Shown: piece by piece, positions 11,468 through 23,073 of the stretch
Layout: every line of letters starts with the position of its first letter
Position numbering within the stretch: position 1 is the stretch's first letter
Source of the DNA: Branchiostoma floridae
Lineage: Eukaryota > Chordata > Leptocardii > Amphioxiformes > Branchiostomatidae
Direction of reading: 5' to 3'
Length of the DNA: 64,000 bases
Assembly: GCF_000003815.2 (NCBI RefSeq)
Contig: NC_049979.1
Coordinates: forward strand, 15,619,240 to 15,683,239
Program-made: the position numbers and the translations under genes
Notes under the pieces: generated by a model
What the model saw: only the letters and a program-made list of their open reading frames with translations
Databases searched by the model: none
What the model was told of the DNA's origin: nothing

Positions 11468-14400
11468 ATGACTGAGCCAGAGAGGATTGATGGCATGACC
11501 CTGCTTATGCAGGCCTGCTTAGAGGGAAACACCAAGGCAGTACAAGCTATCTTACAGAAACAGGTGGGTTTACAACTACATGTTTGAAACTGCCAAAAAA
11601 AGACCAGAAAGGATGCTACATTGTATGTTGGGTGAATCATTTGACAGAGAAAAGGTTATATCATTTCTTATTGAAATACCTTTTAATACCCTTGTAAATG
11701 TCTCAAAATTTGTTTTTTTAGATGCAATGATTGTACAGAGTTTCCAACACAAATATCATAATATATAAGGTGGACCTAGAAGGATTGCATAGTGGAGGGG
11801 ACTTTGAGTACAAGATATACTGGAGCTCTTAACAAATGATGTATCTGAATTTTTCTCCTGCAGCCTTCCAGTGTGCATGAAAAAGACTCGTTTGGCAAAA
11901 CCCCACTCCACTACACTGTAGAGAACACCCATCCTGACTGCACTTCTGTCCTGCTCGCCGCAAACCCCAGGCTGGTCAATGTACAAGACGGTAATGGCTA
12001 CGCAGCGCTGCATTTTGCGGCGATGGCAGGAAACACAGTTGTCCTGGAGAGACTGATGCAGTCTCCAGATGTGAATGTCAACATTGAGGATAATGAGAAA
12101 CATACCCCTGTCCACTGGGCTACAGGTATGCATCATTCAGTATTCTAGCGAGCCTGATTTTTTTCTGTTCCCTGGATTTTGGATGGAACTCCTGTCAAGC
12201 GCGGAAGGCGCGATGATCCTTGGGGTCCAAGAAATGTTTACATCTGACCCTCTGAAATGCTATTTTCTGCGTGTTGGAGGGCAAATTTTGATGGTAGAGT
12301 AGTCTCAGCTTCGTTCAATGGCATCTGAACTGAATTTCAAATTTTTGCAAAGATCTTTTCATGCCAATGGGCAAAATTTGTGTCCATCCCCAGCTGCAAA
12401 AGTCCGTCAAATGTTGGAAGGACAGATGCTGGCTAGAACACTTCTTTCTGCCAAAGTCTCAACAACAAAAAAATTTTCTGTTATCTTTTATTAGATGACT
12501 TGCAATGTCTAGACACTGACAATTTGAACTATCTTAACCAATTTAGTTTGTGGGCATCCAACTTGCATTGAGCTCCTGGTTCATCACGATGCAACGGCGG
12601 AAACAGCTGACATCCACGGAGCCTTCCCGCTGCACTATGCTGCCCAGATGTGTGGGACAGAGTACGAGGTACCTGGTATCGGCATGCACTGCCTCTCCAA
12701 GCTGGTACAGAGTAGAGCAGACGTCAACTGTGTGGACGGCAGCGGAAGAACACCTTTGCTGTGGGCTGCCAGTGCAGGTACAGGAACGCAGCGNNNNNNN
12801 NNNNNNNNNNNNNNNNNNNNNNNNNNNNNNNNNNNNNNNNNNNNNNNNNNNNNNNNNNNNNNNNNNNNNNNNNNNNNNNNNNNNNNNNNNNNNGTGCTGT
12901 GATGTGCTGATCTCCCAGTGTGGCTGCCCCGTGGACAGTCTGACAAAAATCAGTGCACACCTCTGTTCTATGCCATATCGTTTGGGCATGGAAACTGCAC
13001 TTCTCTTCTCTTACAAAAGGGGGCATCACCAAATCACCAGGACATCAAAGGAAGGAGGTAAGATGTTTCTAACCCCAAGCAAATATGTGGGTGTTTCATT
13101 GACTGGTAAGTTTGCAGTATTTTAGGTAATCACCTGAGTAGTAAGGGTCTTGATGGAAAATTGTTCCACCAAGCATATGGAGAAACATGGGCGGAGGTGA
13201 CATCTGTATAGATAATAAGTTCCTATAAATAAAGACAGCATGAGTATAACTAATACAATAGAATCTATTAAAAAATCATCATTAGGGTTTTCTTAGATAT
13301 TGCTTTTCACATGCCAATGTTAGGATATATTACTGTTGTAAGAGACAGACTCATAGAGTAAAACAATATACTGCTGCCTACCTGGAATAGCACAAAAATG
13401 CTCAGATATGCAGACATCTTTAACACTTTCCCCCTGAGTGATAGCCAAACAATAGCATTAATGTCACATTTATATGCCTGGAAATTGCCATAAATAAGTT
13501 TAACAATACATTTGACAAAAGCACTTTGGCCTTTAAAGGACAAACTTTTGTTTGAGGTTATTGTCATTGGATACCTTTTGTCCAGTAAGTAGGCTATATA
13601 TATGACACACTCTAGATCTAGACTGAAGAATTAAAGCTTAACATATAGACATAACATTGTTGTTTGGTGCTACCACAGTCCTGTGGTGCAGTTAAAACTC
13701 AAACATGTCAATGCCCTTCTGGAAGAGGATGCGTTATTTCTTTACGGCAGGCTTCAGATGGAAAAGGTAATTTTTCTGTATGATGACATATTTGTTAAGG
13801 ACTTTTGCTCTAAAAGGTTGATTTTTCACCTGAACGTATGGCAAAGTGGCTCAGACTCGGACTGATGTTCTTCTGCTTTGAGTATTGCATGAAGGCTGTA
13901 GTTCGTCAGGATCAGCCATGAGGTGCCAGGAAATTTCAACACATTGTTCCAACTCCAGTCTTCACTGAGGTTCCTCCTTCCACGTTGTCATTGATTACTA
14001 GTACTAGCATATGTCTCCATCTTTTGGCGTCTGGTCTGTCTCTTTCCTTGTGGCTTCCGCTGTAGAACTTAATTGGTTTGCAAATCTTTCCCTTGGAAAT
14101 CTTGCAACATGACTGAGCCAGCTGGACCCTGGCTTTTTTGATATGACATCAGAGCCTAAACCATGTATTTTTTCCGTACCGTGTCAGTCCTGCCTACTGT
14201 GCTGCAGCGAAGGGCCAGACCTCCATGGTGCCCTTCCTCATAGAGCATGGTGGGTCCCTGGATGTCCCCACTCAGGACGGGGAAACGGCACTGCTGGAGG
14301 CTGTCAAAGGAGGACATACAGGTGAGGCAAAGGGAGAAACAAGGAACTGCTTTCAGTTAAAGCAAGTAAGATAATTTGAATGAAAGAGCTGGGGCATTGG

Positions 14401-17400
14401 GAGGCCTTAGTAGATTAATTTCTGTATTTGGCACTTATATGAAGGTAGTAAGGCTTGTTCACCTTTATCCGCAGGGTAATCTATATCTATTGTTTTTAAA
14501 AACAACGTATTTAGGGATATCAAGTCGACAAAACAGTTTTCCCGCTACAACATTTTGAAATTATTGCAATTGAAACCCATTTGTCGACCTGATATCTCTA
14601 GATACGCTGTTTTGAAAAACAATGGATATGCGTTACTCTGCTGCTAAAAGTGAACTAGCATCAGCGTCAAAACTACCTGTGCACATTTCATGTCTTCAGG
14701 AATAGAAGAATGCTTGGTAAAGGCCTCCACAGTTGTATCTATTCGTGTTCAAGTCTTGAAATGCAGTGTTCTGGAAATAATATTCACAAATGACCTGACA
14801 GAGAAAGATTAATGACCATTAGATTTAGGGATGTGATGAACTTTACCATTTTCTCTTCTTCTTTGAATGACACTACAGACATTGCAAGAGTATAGGATGT
14901 GTAGAATCTGCCATCTATCAGTCTTGTAAGATTCTACAAGACCAAAGACTTATCTTTCCCTCCACATTTCAGACATGGTGAAGCAGCTGCTGGCGGCTGA
15001 CTGTGATGTGAATGCTGTGACAAGATCTGGCAGGTCGGCCCTACACGAGGCTGCAGAGAAAAACAACCTGGAGATGTGCCGTCTGATCATAGATGCTGGT
15101 GGCAAGAGGAACCTGCTGGTCCGGGATGGACAGGTGAAACTGAGAATTCAACTTTTTAAGTGAAAATTTGAGTAAATATTTACATTTCTGGTATATGAAA
15201 TGAATTTGTTGTTAAATTCAGACTACGTAAGCCCCACTGATTTTCAGGTATAAAACCTACAATTTGAAAGTTCTGAGCAACACTAATTTCTTGTACTTTG
15301 TTTTGTCAGCATGGTACTAGTAAGTGGTAAGTAGAATTGGAGGCTGTAATAGGGGGCAATGATCTTAAATCATTTTGATGGTAAATGAATCATCAGATAT
15401 TATCATCCTAAGACTACAAAATATCAGGGACTATTGTAACAGAAATTCACATGTGTTGACAAAGTTTCTCTCCATCATAGGGCAACAGTATGACAGCAAG
15501 AGAGCTTGCTGAGCATAATGGACACAGAGAACTGGCCAACTACCTGAGGTCCAGGGGAACAGCAGAGTCTGCAAAAGTCAAGAACCAGGCAGCCAGGACA
15601 GTCACCCGTGCTGTCCGGAAGGCTGGGTCCATCAGGAAAGGACAAAAGGAAGAGGAAATGAGACAAAGAGAAGAGAAGAAAGAAGGGGAAGAAGAGGAAC
15701 AGAGACAAAGAGAAGAACAAATGCAAAAGGAGGAAAAGCAAAAGATGCAGTTTGTGAGGGAAGAGGCCCTGAAACAACAAGCTAAAGAACTTGTTGAAAC
15801 TGTGATACTAGAAGCTTTGTCTGAAGAGGAAAAGAGGCTAGAAGAAGAACAAAAGGAGAGTGAAAATCAGAGAAGAACTAATGACAGTTGTGAGATGGAA
15901 GCTGAAAAAGGTAATGACGATTATAAACAAACTACAGAGGCAAAAAATATGGATGTCTCTGATGAACAGACTGTTAATCCCAACAAAGACGAAATACTGA
16001 AACCTATTGAAACAGGTTTAGAAGATGAAAAGGCAAAGGATGACACTAACAATTGTTGTCCTTCTGATACAGAGGAGCAAAATGATGCTAAGGAAGAGAC
16101 AATGAAAGCTTCTCACCCTGTTGATGACAAAACAGGAAAACTTCCTGAAACAGATGAGCAGACAATGTACAATGTTGAAGATTCCTGTTCCTCCAGTGAA
16201 GAGGAATGCGATGAGGAGGAGGATTTTGACCCTGCTCACCATGGCAATGACAATGAAGTGAATCCTGTTGGAGCAGCCTTAAAAGGTGAGAAAACAACTG
16301 AAGAGGCTAATGAGGACTGTTCATCTGATGTGGGAAAACATTCCATCATCAGCTTTGGCAGTCGATCCTGTTCTCCGTCATCTTCTCCACAGCATCACAG
16401 CTCTCCCAGCCCAACAAGGTATACAGAGAAAACAGAGGGAAAGAAGAAAAAGAAAGATAAAAAGGGAAAGGCATCAAAAGAGCACTCAGACAGTGACGCA
16501 CAGACCACAAAAGGCCCAGAAGTAACACCAAATGTTCAAACATGGGACATTTCATCAGACTTCAGTAATAGTGTACAAACAGAAGATAACAAGCAGGAAG
16601 ATACATTGGAGAAATATGACTGTAAGGAAGAAGACAAGAGATCTACTGTAACAGGGGATGATGAAACAACAGACGGGGTAGATAGAGAAATGGATGTAGA
16701 TAAACACAGAGACAGCCAGGAAGACTGCAGTCTGTCTGCAAATAAACTTTCATCCCCTCCAGTTGCTTCTGATGAGACTAAGGAAGCTGACGATGCAAAG
16801 GTTGGGCAAAATGATGTTGAGGTCAATCATCCAATGCAGGCATCTGATGAAATCAACTCTGGGTACCAAGAAAGCAAGACTGCAGAGCAAACCTCCGAGA
16901 CACCAGAAACTCAGCCATCCATGCAGATCCTCCAGACTATTTTGCAGGATGAACATGAAGACAGCGAGCAGGATCAAAAAGCCAACAGCAAAGAAAAGAA
17001 GAAGGTTCACATCGTTGCTCCCACAACCTCCGATAAAGTTGACAAGACTGTGTCAGCACAGAGGGAAACAAAGTGGGTGAGAAATGTGAAGATACAAGCC
17101 AATATGGACGTGAGAACCATGCGCAAGTCAGCAGGGATTCAGTGCAACTTTGTCAACACACCTGCATCTCCAAACTTGATTAAGGGGATTCAGGCTAACC
17201 CCCTGTTTCAGGACAATGTGAATGTGAAAGACATGATGGACAACTACTACCTGCAGAACAGACGGAGACGGCTGCGGCCGAGCTCAGCTCCCTTCCCTGT
17301 TGCCCTGAACAAAAGTGTTCTGGTGATGAGTCCAAGAAAGAGCAGGCTACAGGAGTGGAAGAAAGATCTTGATCAGAAGATACCAGAAACAGTTAAAGAA

Positions 17401-20400
17401 ACTGACAACCAACAAAATGGAGGGATGCCCTTTTCAGCCCTGCTGCAGGAGGAAGAGAGGATTTTGAGGGAAGTCAGTGCCAGCACAGGTCCAGAGCAGA
17501 TAGAGCACTTGAAAAGTATGTATGTGCACTATGCGATCTTTATGGTTACATATTATTTTGTCTACTTTATCTGAAGAGTGAATATTTGAAGTTTTAAATG
17601 TTGTTCTATCAAACTAAATTATTTCAAGTTGTTGTAGACCATAGTTTGTCGGTGTTTGATCATTGGTCACGTTTGATTTGCTTTGCAGGGAGACTTGCCT
17701 ACATCCAACGTCTGCTACAGTTCAATGCTGAAGTCACCAGGATGGCAAAGGTAAAAATCAGCTGAAAACATGTTATCCTTTTTTTACCTGAGAATACAGA
17801 AAAGTTCATTTCTTGGTAGTATTACCATAGTAATCCAATTTTGTGTACCTGTAGGAAGAAGAGAGGAAGCTATGCAGGGAACTGTTAGACCAGGAGAGAC
17901 AGCAGAAGCAACTGAAGGTTAGTCACCTGTCTGTCATATAGTTAGCAGGGTAAAACTATTTCAGAGCTGCATACATTTGGGTTGTTATTAGATTAGATGT
18001 AAGATTATTTCACCTCTTTACATTTGTCATCATTTGAATCACTGCTGTGGTAACTACAACATAGTTTGCCAATTTCCCTGTTTCAGGAGAGAGAAATGAG
18101 GAGGCAGCAGATGGTGGAGGAGGAAATGAAGGCCATGACAGACTTCTTTGAGGTATACTTCAGGATCTCTTCACTTCCACCACTACTTCATTACTGGCAT
18201 CTATGTCCATGAAAAGGGTGTTGTGTGCAGTTTTTGATAAAAGCTTGTAATTTGGGCCTTGGCACAAGTACAAGTTTTGAAAGACAATCATTGTTGAATA
18301 TTGGAATCATCTTTTCATTAAGTTAATTGTCAAAATCTTAAACCCTAAAGATCTGTATTGGCTGTAGGTATACTGACCACAAAAAAATCAATGATTATCC
18401 CTGTTGTACCATTTCAAATTTCAGAACCTGAAAACTCAGATCAGCCCAGGTAGCGGAAGCCCCAATGGAGAGGCATCCTCCCAGACATCTCCACGGTCTG
18501 CAGCCAGCAGGGAGCACTCACCCCCCTCCCACAGTAACTCATCCCACCACTGCAGGGAGCCCTTTCACACCCGTCATCAAATCGAGCATTCTACCCAGAC
18601 GGGCCAAGACAACAGAGACAGCTACGATGAATTTTACGACGGCATTGTGCTGCCACCTCAACCCAGCAGGGCCTCGTTTACACACAGGGAGCGATCATCA
18701 CGCCGCAACAAACGCTCTCCGCACCGCAGGCATCATTCATCTCCACGACAACATCAGCAATCACCAGAGTACAGGGATCTCACCCCACCCCACCATAGGG
18801 AGAAAACGTACAGCCGCCACAGAGGACCCTCCCCTCAGCACAAGAGCAGGCATCGGTCATCAAGCTCCAGTCCAAAGCCAGGTGAGACACGCCACTGATC
18901 AACTCTATGAAGCAATACATTTTGTCAATGGCCTAGATGAAAAAGCTTGGAGCTTTTAAAAAGGGTTTGTTCTCTGAATGACGATTACTTAATCAACCCA
19001 CCNNNNNNNNNNNNNNNNNNNNNNNNNNNNNNNNNNNNNNNNNNNNNNNNNNNNNNNNNNNNNNNNNNNNNNNNNNNNNNNNNNNNNNNNNNNNNNNNNN
19101 NNNNNNNNNNNNNNNNNNNNNNNNNNNNNNNNNNNNNNNNNNNNNNNNNNNNNNNNNNNNNNNNNNNNNNNNNNNNNNNNNNNNNNNNNNNNNNNNNNNN
19201 NNNNNNNNNNNNNNNNNNNNNNNNNNNNNNNNNNNNNNNNNNNNNNNNNNNNNNNNNNNNNNNNNNNNNNNNNNAGACACCCTCCCATGACAAGTACTCC
19301 TACAGCAGTGATTCCTTTGATGAAGACTCCTCTGAGGAGGAAGACTCCATCTCAGACACAGAGAGTGCACTCTCCACACCCCCTGTGGGGCAAACCAGGT
19401 CAGTAGTAATGATTTTCCTGTGACTACGAACCCTGTCTTTTTTTCTCAGCATAACCGTGTACAAGGCATACTGTTTGCATTCTCAGGTTGATCACCAGGT
19501 GCTAGATGCAATTTTCATGAACAACCACTTGGTTGTATTTAAGAATTATGCCAAAATTACCACATATATTAGAAAACTGGACAGTACTGGCAACCCTGGT
19601 AGTTGTCAAGTCATTGCAGACAGGCAAGCCCTTCTCTTAGGTCTTTTGTGGTGTCAACAATAAGTTTATTGAAAGAGGTACATAAGTGGTCTGGTAAAAA
19701 AATTACAAGAACTCAATTGTTTTTTTGTTGTTGTCTATGACAGATTTGTCTTGTCTCCTACCTTTGTATGACAAATTTCTAATCAAACATCAAACTGAAT
19801 GTTGAAGGTGGCTGATCCATGTTCACCTATTTCCTCCATCCATTCAGTTCTGAAGACGGCCCCAGAAGGAGAGGTACCCAGGCCTGGGACCAGCCTAAGG
19901 AGCTGCCACGCCTCCCAAGACAGCCCCATCCACCTCCAAGGAGGAACCCACAGAGGGAGGCTGCTTACAGACAGAAGGGCTACATATACTACCCACCTAT
20001 TCCACGAGGTACAGTACTGGTGCCACAGTTAATTGCAGTCTGATTTGCTGTTTCCATTTTCCTTTCTTTCTGTGCAATGACAGTGCTATTATGCATTGCA
20101 ATGTCAGCAATGATTTACCCTTTATATGACCATGACCAGCTGAATAGACCGATTCCATAGCCCCCACCCACCTCCGTCAAAACCTACATTTCCCTTTCAG
20201 GTTCTCTGTAACTATTTTCTGATTCTAGCTCACTCTCTATGACACCATTTTGCACTACATTAGCAGCTACTTGAGACATCATGGCAATCAAAGGACAAGG
20301 AAATACGATCGGTATTCTTGTAATAACTTTTAATTGCAAAATGAACATTTCTCCTGTACCTTCTTTACGTAATCACAATGGTTTTGATTGTTTGCTGTGT

Positions 20401-21205
20401 TTTTTGTGTGACCTTTCCTTCTCCTGTCCTCTGTCCTTCCAGTGGAAAGTCTTGATACACACACGGCAGCTCTCTACAGCCACCTTCACAATTCCCAACA
20501 CTCTCTTTGCTTGAAACCAGACAAGCCCCTCAAGCCTTTAGGAAAAGCCAGAGAGATGCCGAGTTCCACCAAGAAGAACCTGAAGCCATCCTATGTAAAG
20601 TTAGACTACTGCAACCGAGCAGTGGAGAAGCAACGGGAGGGGAACTCAGCCTCTAGTGGATATGTGAGTGAGGAGCCTCCCAGGAATGGAAAACCCATTC
20701 CCATCAAGAGACCTAAAAGTAAGGGGAACATACTTAATAAAGAGCACTTTTGTTACTGTCACTTCTCATTTGGTTTGGCACAGTCATTCCAATGGTCAAA
20801 GCAGTGGCCAGACTGTTGGCAGGTAAAACACTCTTGAAGCTCCTATATAAAATAGTTGTGCAAGAAGAATCCCATTTTCCAATACACTACAAAGCTGATT
20901 GCATATTAGATTATTGACACATAAAAAGCATAGCAACTTTTATAAGGTCTGCTACAACTACATATGTGAACAAACAAGTGTATACAATGAATTGCCTGCA
21001 CAAATGTGTATGAAGTATCAATATATCAACATGTGTCTTATTCCATGATACCTGCTGAGAGATTTCCTTTAACACCAGCTTTCTCTTCAACCCTACAGCA
21101 GCCTCCAACCTGATCTACTCCCCCAGGAAGAGGACCATTTACCCAGAGGAGGAGGAGCTCTGGAATCTGCCATCTGGGAACAGACAGACTGTCATCAGCA
21201 GATAA
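11468..21205 (+). CDS. Large ankyrin-repeat and coiled-coil protein, about 15 exons, interrupted by two assembly gaps
   Basis: Visible exons: 11468-11563, 11864-12125, 12547-12777, a partial exon after the gap to 13057, 14188-14321, 14973-15133, 15481-17515, 17689-17750, 17855-17917, 18087-18152, 18425-18881, a partial exon 19275-19398, 19848-20008, 20443-20718 and 21099-21205. Phases agree wherever both sides are visible. The N-terminal third carries about 11 ankyrin repeats (for example DGNGYAALHFAAMAG and RSGRSALHEAAEKN). The 2-kb exon adds a long acidic Glu/Lys-rich segment with coiled-coil character. Further short helical exons (RLAYIQRLLQFNAEVTRMAK, EEERKLCRELLDQER) and a Ser/Arg/His-rich tail follow, ending TVISR. 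Ankyrin repeats mediate protein binding, so a scaffold role is inferred. The layout recalls inversin- or diversin-type proteins, but I cannot name an orthologue. A one-base frameshift sits near 12942. Confidence 0.85.
12794..12893. other. Assembly gap (N run) inside the ankyrin gene
   Basis: One hundred N bases fall just after the donor at 12778 and before the visible part of the next ankyrin exon, hiding intron sequence and the first part of that exon. The round length suggests a gap of unknown true size. Confidence 0.95.
12894..13057 (+). other. Partial ankyrin exon with an apparent one-base deletion
   Basis: The first part reads CCDVLISQCGCPVDSL in one frame. From the next codon the ankyrin pattern continues only in a shifted frame, DKNQCTPLFYAISFGHGNC and onwards. 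One base is missing around 12941-12943. After the shift the exon ends in phase 2 and joins cleanly to the exon at 14188. The position beside an assembly gap makes a sequencing or assembly error likelier than a true mutation. Confidence 0.75.
14457..14656. repeat. Imperfect inverted repeat in an intron of the ankyrin gene
   Basis: Arm 1 (about 14457-14532) and arm 2 (about 14579-14656) are reverse complements with roughly one mismatch in six or seven bases, separated by about 47 bases. Landmarks are GTTCACCTTTATCC at the left end against AAAAGTGAAC at the right end, and TCGACAAA against TTTGTCGAC at the centre. It looks like another non-autonomous foldback element. No ORF is associated. Confidence 0.7.
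19003..19274. other. Assembly gap (N run) inside the ankyrin gene
   Basis: A run of 272 N bases replaces the start of one coding exon of the ankyrin gene. The visible remainder of that exon begins at 19275 with the sequence for TPSHDKYSYSSDSFDEDSS and ends at the donor after 19398. The exon before the gap ends in phase 1 at 18881. Confidence 0.95.
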
Positions 21206-22150
21206 CCTTCAACTGATGTTGTCTTTGTTACCACAGCAACACTGGTAGATCCAGGACAGAATTTACAACCAAATCTGTTGACATTGTTGATAACTCTACC
21301 TCAACATCAGACAAATGTTTATTGGAGTGAACATAAACCTAACCAGAGGAAATACATCAAATGCCAACAAACTAACCCTTTCAGTGACTACTTCTACTTC
21401 CACCTCTCGTCACTCTGTATGACTGGCAGCTCTAAAAGAAATCAGAATAGAAATAAACAGGACTGAATATGTTTGATACTGCTGCCAGGCTGTCAGTTAG
21501 GTCTAAATTTAAACATTCAGGTTTGATCATCACATAGAATTGCCTAAGTAATGAGGATAGTGTTGAAATCTGTTTGTTTGCTCATCACCTCCTCATGACA
21601 AGTGAACATCTCTGCACTGCACACTGCAAAGTATCATTTAGAGTCATTCCTCTTTTACCTTTTGGTAGCTGCTAGGATATTTAACCTCTCTTTTTGTGCT
21701 ATCAATTGTGATAATGTGGTAAAGAAGAAGAGACAAAGACAATGTACTGCTGTAATATCAGTATCATTTTATCAGTGATTTCTTTTGTGTTTTAGCAAAA
21801 CTGTATCATCAATTCTTGCAATACTAATTTAAGCAATGTAATGGTAAAGATGAAATTTTACTCAAGACAAGAAACGAAAAGAGTCACCTAAATGTGTGCA
21901 AATTTATTTCGTGGAAAATAGTTGTAGAATTATGTGCAATCAATACTATGAGAGATATAAATATTTAAAGCAATAAAAAAGAAATTCTATTATACACAGT
22001 GCAAACACAAATATGTAACTCTATTGAGTGATAAAAGAATACTATTTTACACTTCATGTCACCTATAGAATGTGATGTACATAAGATTATGTAGTGAATA
22101 CCAAAGTGATGTAACAGCGACATGTTGTTGTAATAAACTCATTGATTTAT
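21206..22150 (+). other. 3' UTR of the ankyrin gene with poly(A) signal at 22132
   Basis: The stop codon at 21203-21205 is followed by non-coding sequence containing AATAAA at 22132-22137, which probably ends the transcript. From about 21385 onward this flank matches the flank that follows the kinase gene (about 24538-25595) in the same orientation. Both copies share the block ATGAACGACTTGATGAGCAC just after their poly(A) signals. Confidence 0.65.
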
Positions 22151-22435
22151 GAACGACTTGATGAGCACTATGTTGTCATATGTTTCCGGTGGCCAAATTG
22201 TGGAAAATTCCTTCTTGTTAATTATGTGCAATATGACAGGGAAGAAATAGCGGAATAGTTAAGTGTATTTTACAACTGCTTAAATTGAAACTTTACAGAA
22301 TTCCATAGCTTACGGGAAAATTTTGCAAAAGTATCAGAGTGCTGGGATTAAACATTTATCAGTGAGTAACTTTCACAATCTTTTGGTTTCATACCACGGA
22401 GATTCAATACGACGTTCTTTGACTATATAAAGCTC
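21385..22435 (+). repeat. Segmental duplication, copy A
   Basis: This stretch of about 1.05 kb is paralogous to copy B at about 24538-25595. Shared landmarks in order are GTGACTA followed by TTCTACTTCCACC, GAATAGAA, AATGAG, GAGTCATTCCTCTTTTACCT, GTGCAATCAATACTATGAGA (copy B CCATAAGA), GAACGACTTGATGAGCACTA, TTTCCGGTGGCCAAATTG and TTATCAGTGAG. Substitutions and small indels separate the copies, so the duplication is not recent. Confidence 0.8.
22132..22137 (+). terminator. Probable poly(A) signal of the ankyrin gene
   Basis: AATAAA lies about 930 bases after the stop codon in the presumed 3' UTR and is conserved in the duplicate flank at 25291-25296. Earlier AATAAA sites near 21453 and 21973 are alternatives. 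Confidence 0.45.
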
Positions 22436-23073
22436 TTTTCTATTGCTATCCTTATCTACAAACTGCAATGATATCCATGTAAATCAACAAAATGCGTCCT
22501 TTTTTCATTTTATAAGAAGACTAGTATCATGCTCCACGGGCTACCCGCTACGCTTTCGCCTGGTGTCTAAAATGATTAGGCGCGATTCGATCGGACGACG
22601 AGTCTGTGAGCTCTAAATTACGAGGAGGCATTACCCTGACGGGAAGGGGGAACTCTGCCATTTCTTCGTCGGCATCAGGGTCAAGGGGTATAAAGATAAC
22701 CATCACCGTAGCGAAGCGTCGCATGACGGTATATACCGTTTCCAATGTAAATAGGGCCTATCTCTCTGTACGCATGTGCAAGCTATGCATGACACTTAAC
22801 AATTTGGTATCATCTTGGAGGCATCAGATTTCCACTATAGTGCGGAATCAACACACCAAAACGCCCTTATTGACTCTTTCTTTAGTCTCAACAAATGTCA
22901 CGAGCCCAGATAAAACAACCTGACAGACAGGTTCCCGTTCCCATGGTAAGAGTCAACAAAGGCGGTCTAACAAGATCATGTGTCGCCATCTTGCTGCTGC
23001 CTTTTGTCGAGTTACTAGCATGCTAGTATGTAATACGTCCTGCATCTGATCTTTGCCTCTCAGCTGTGTGAAA
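22436..23073 (+). promoter_or_regulatory. Upstream region of the kinase gene with a YY1-type site
   Basis: This 0.6-kb stretch separates copy A of the duplication from the kinase start. It is more GC- and CpG-rich than its surroundings. CGCCATCTTG at 22984-22993 is the reverse complement of the YY1 core CAAGATGGCG, which often lies at or just downstream of transcription starts. TCTCAG just before the start codon could be a 3' splice site of an upstream non-coding exon. These are motif matches only. Confidence 0.4.

Noticed and set aside
13680-13768. Possible extra ankyrin-gene exon between a CAG acceptor at 13679 and a GTAATT donor at 13769
   Set aside because: It would enter in the right phase but leave in phase 0, which does not fit the next exon at 14188. 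The exon ending at 13057 joins directly to 14188 with a perfect ankyrin consensus.
23053-23073. Upstream extension of the kinase ORF by seven codons
   Set aside because: It would need a TTG start. The ATG at 23074 has a good context and creates a canonical MGC acylation motif.
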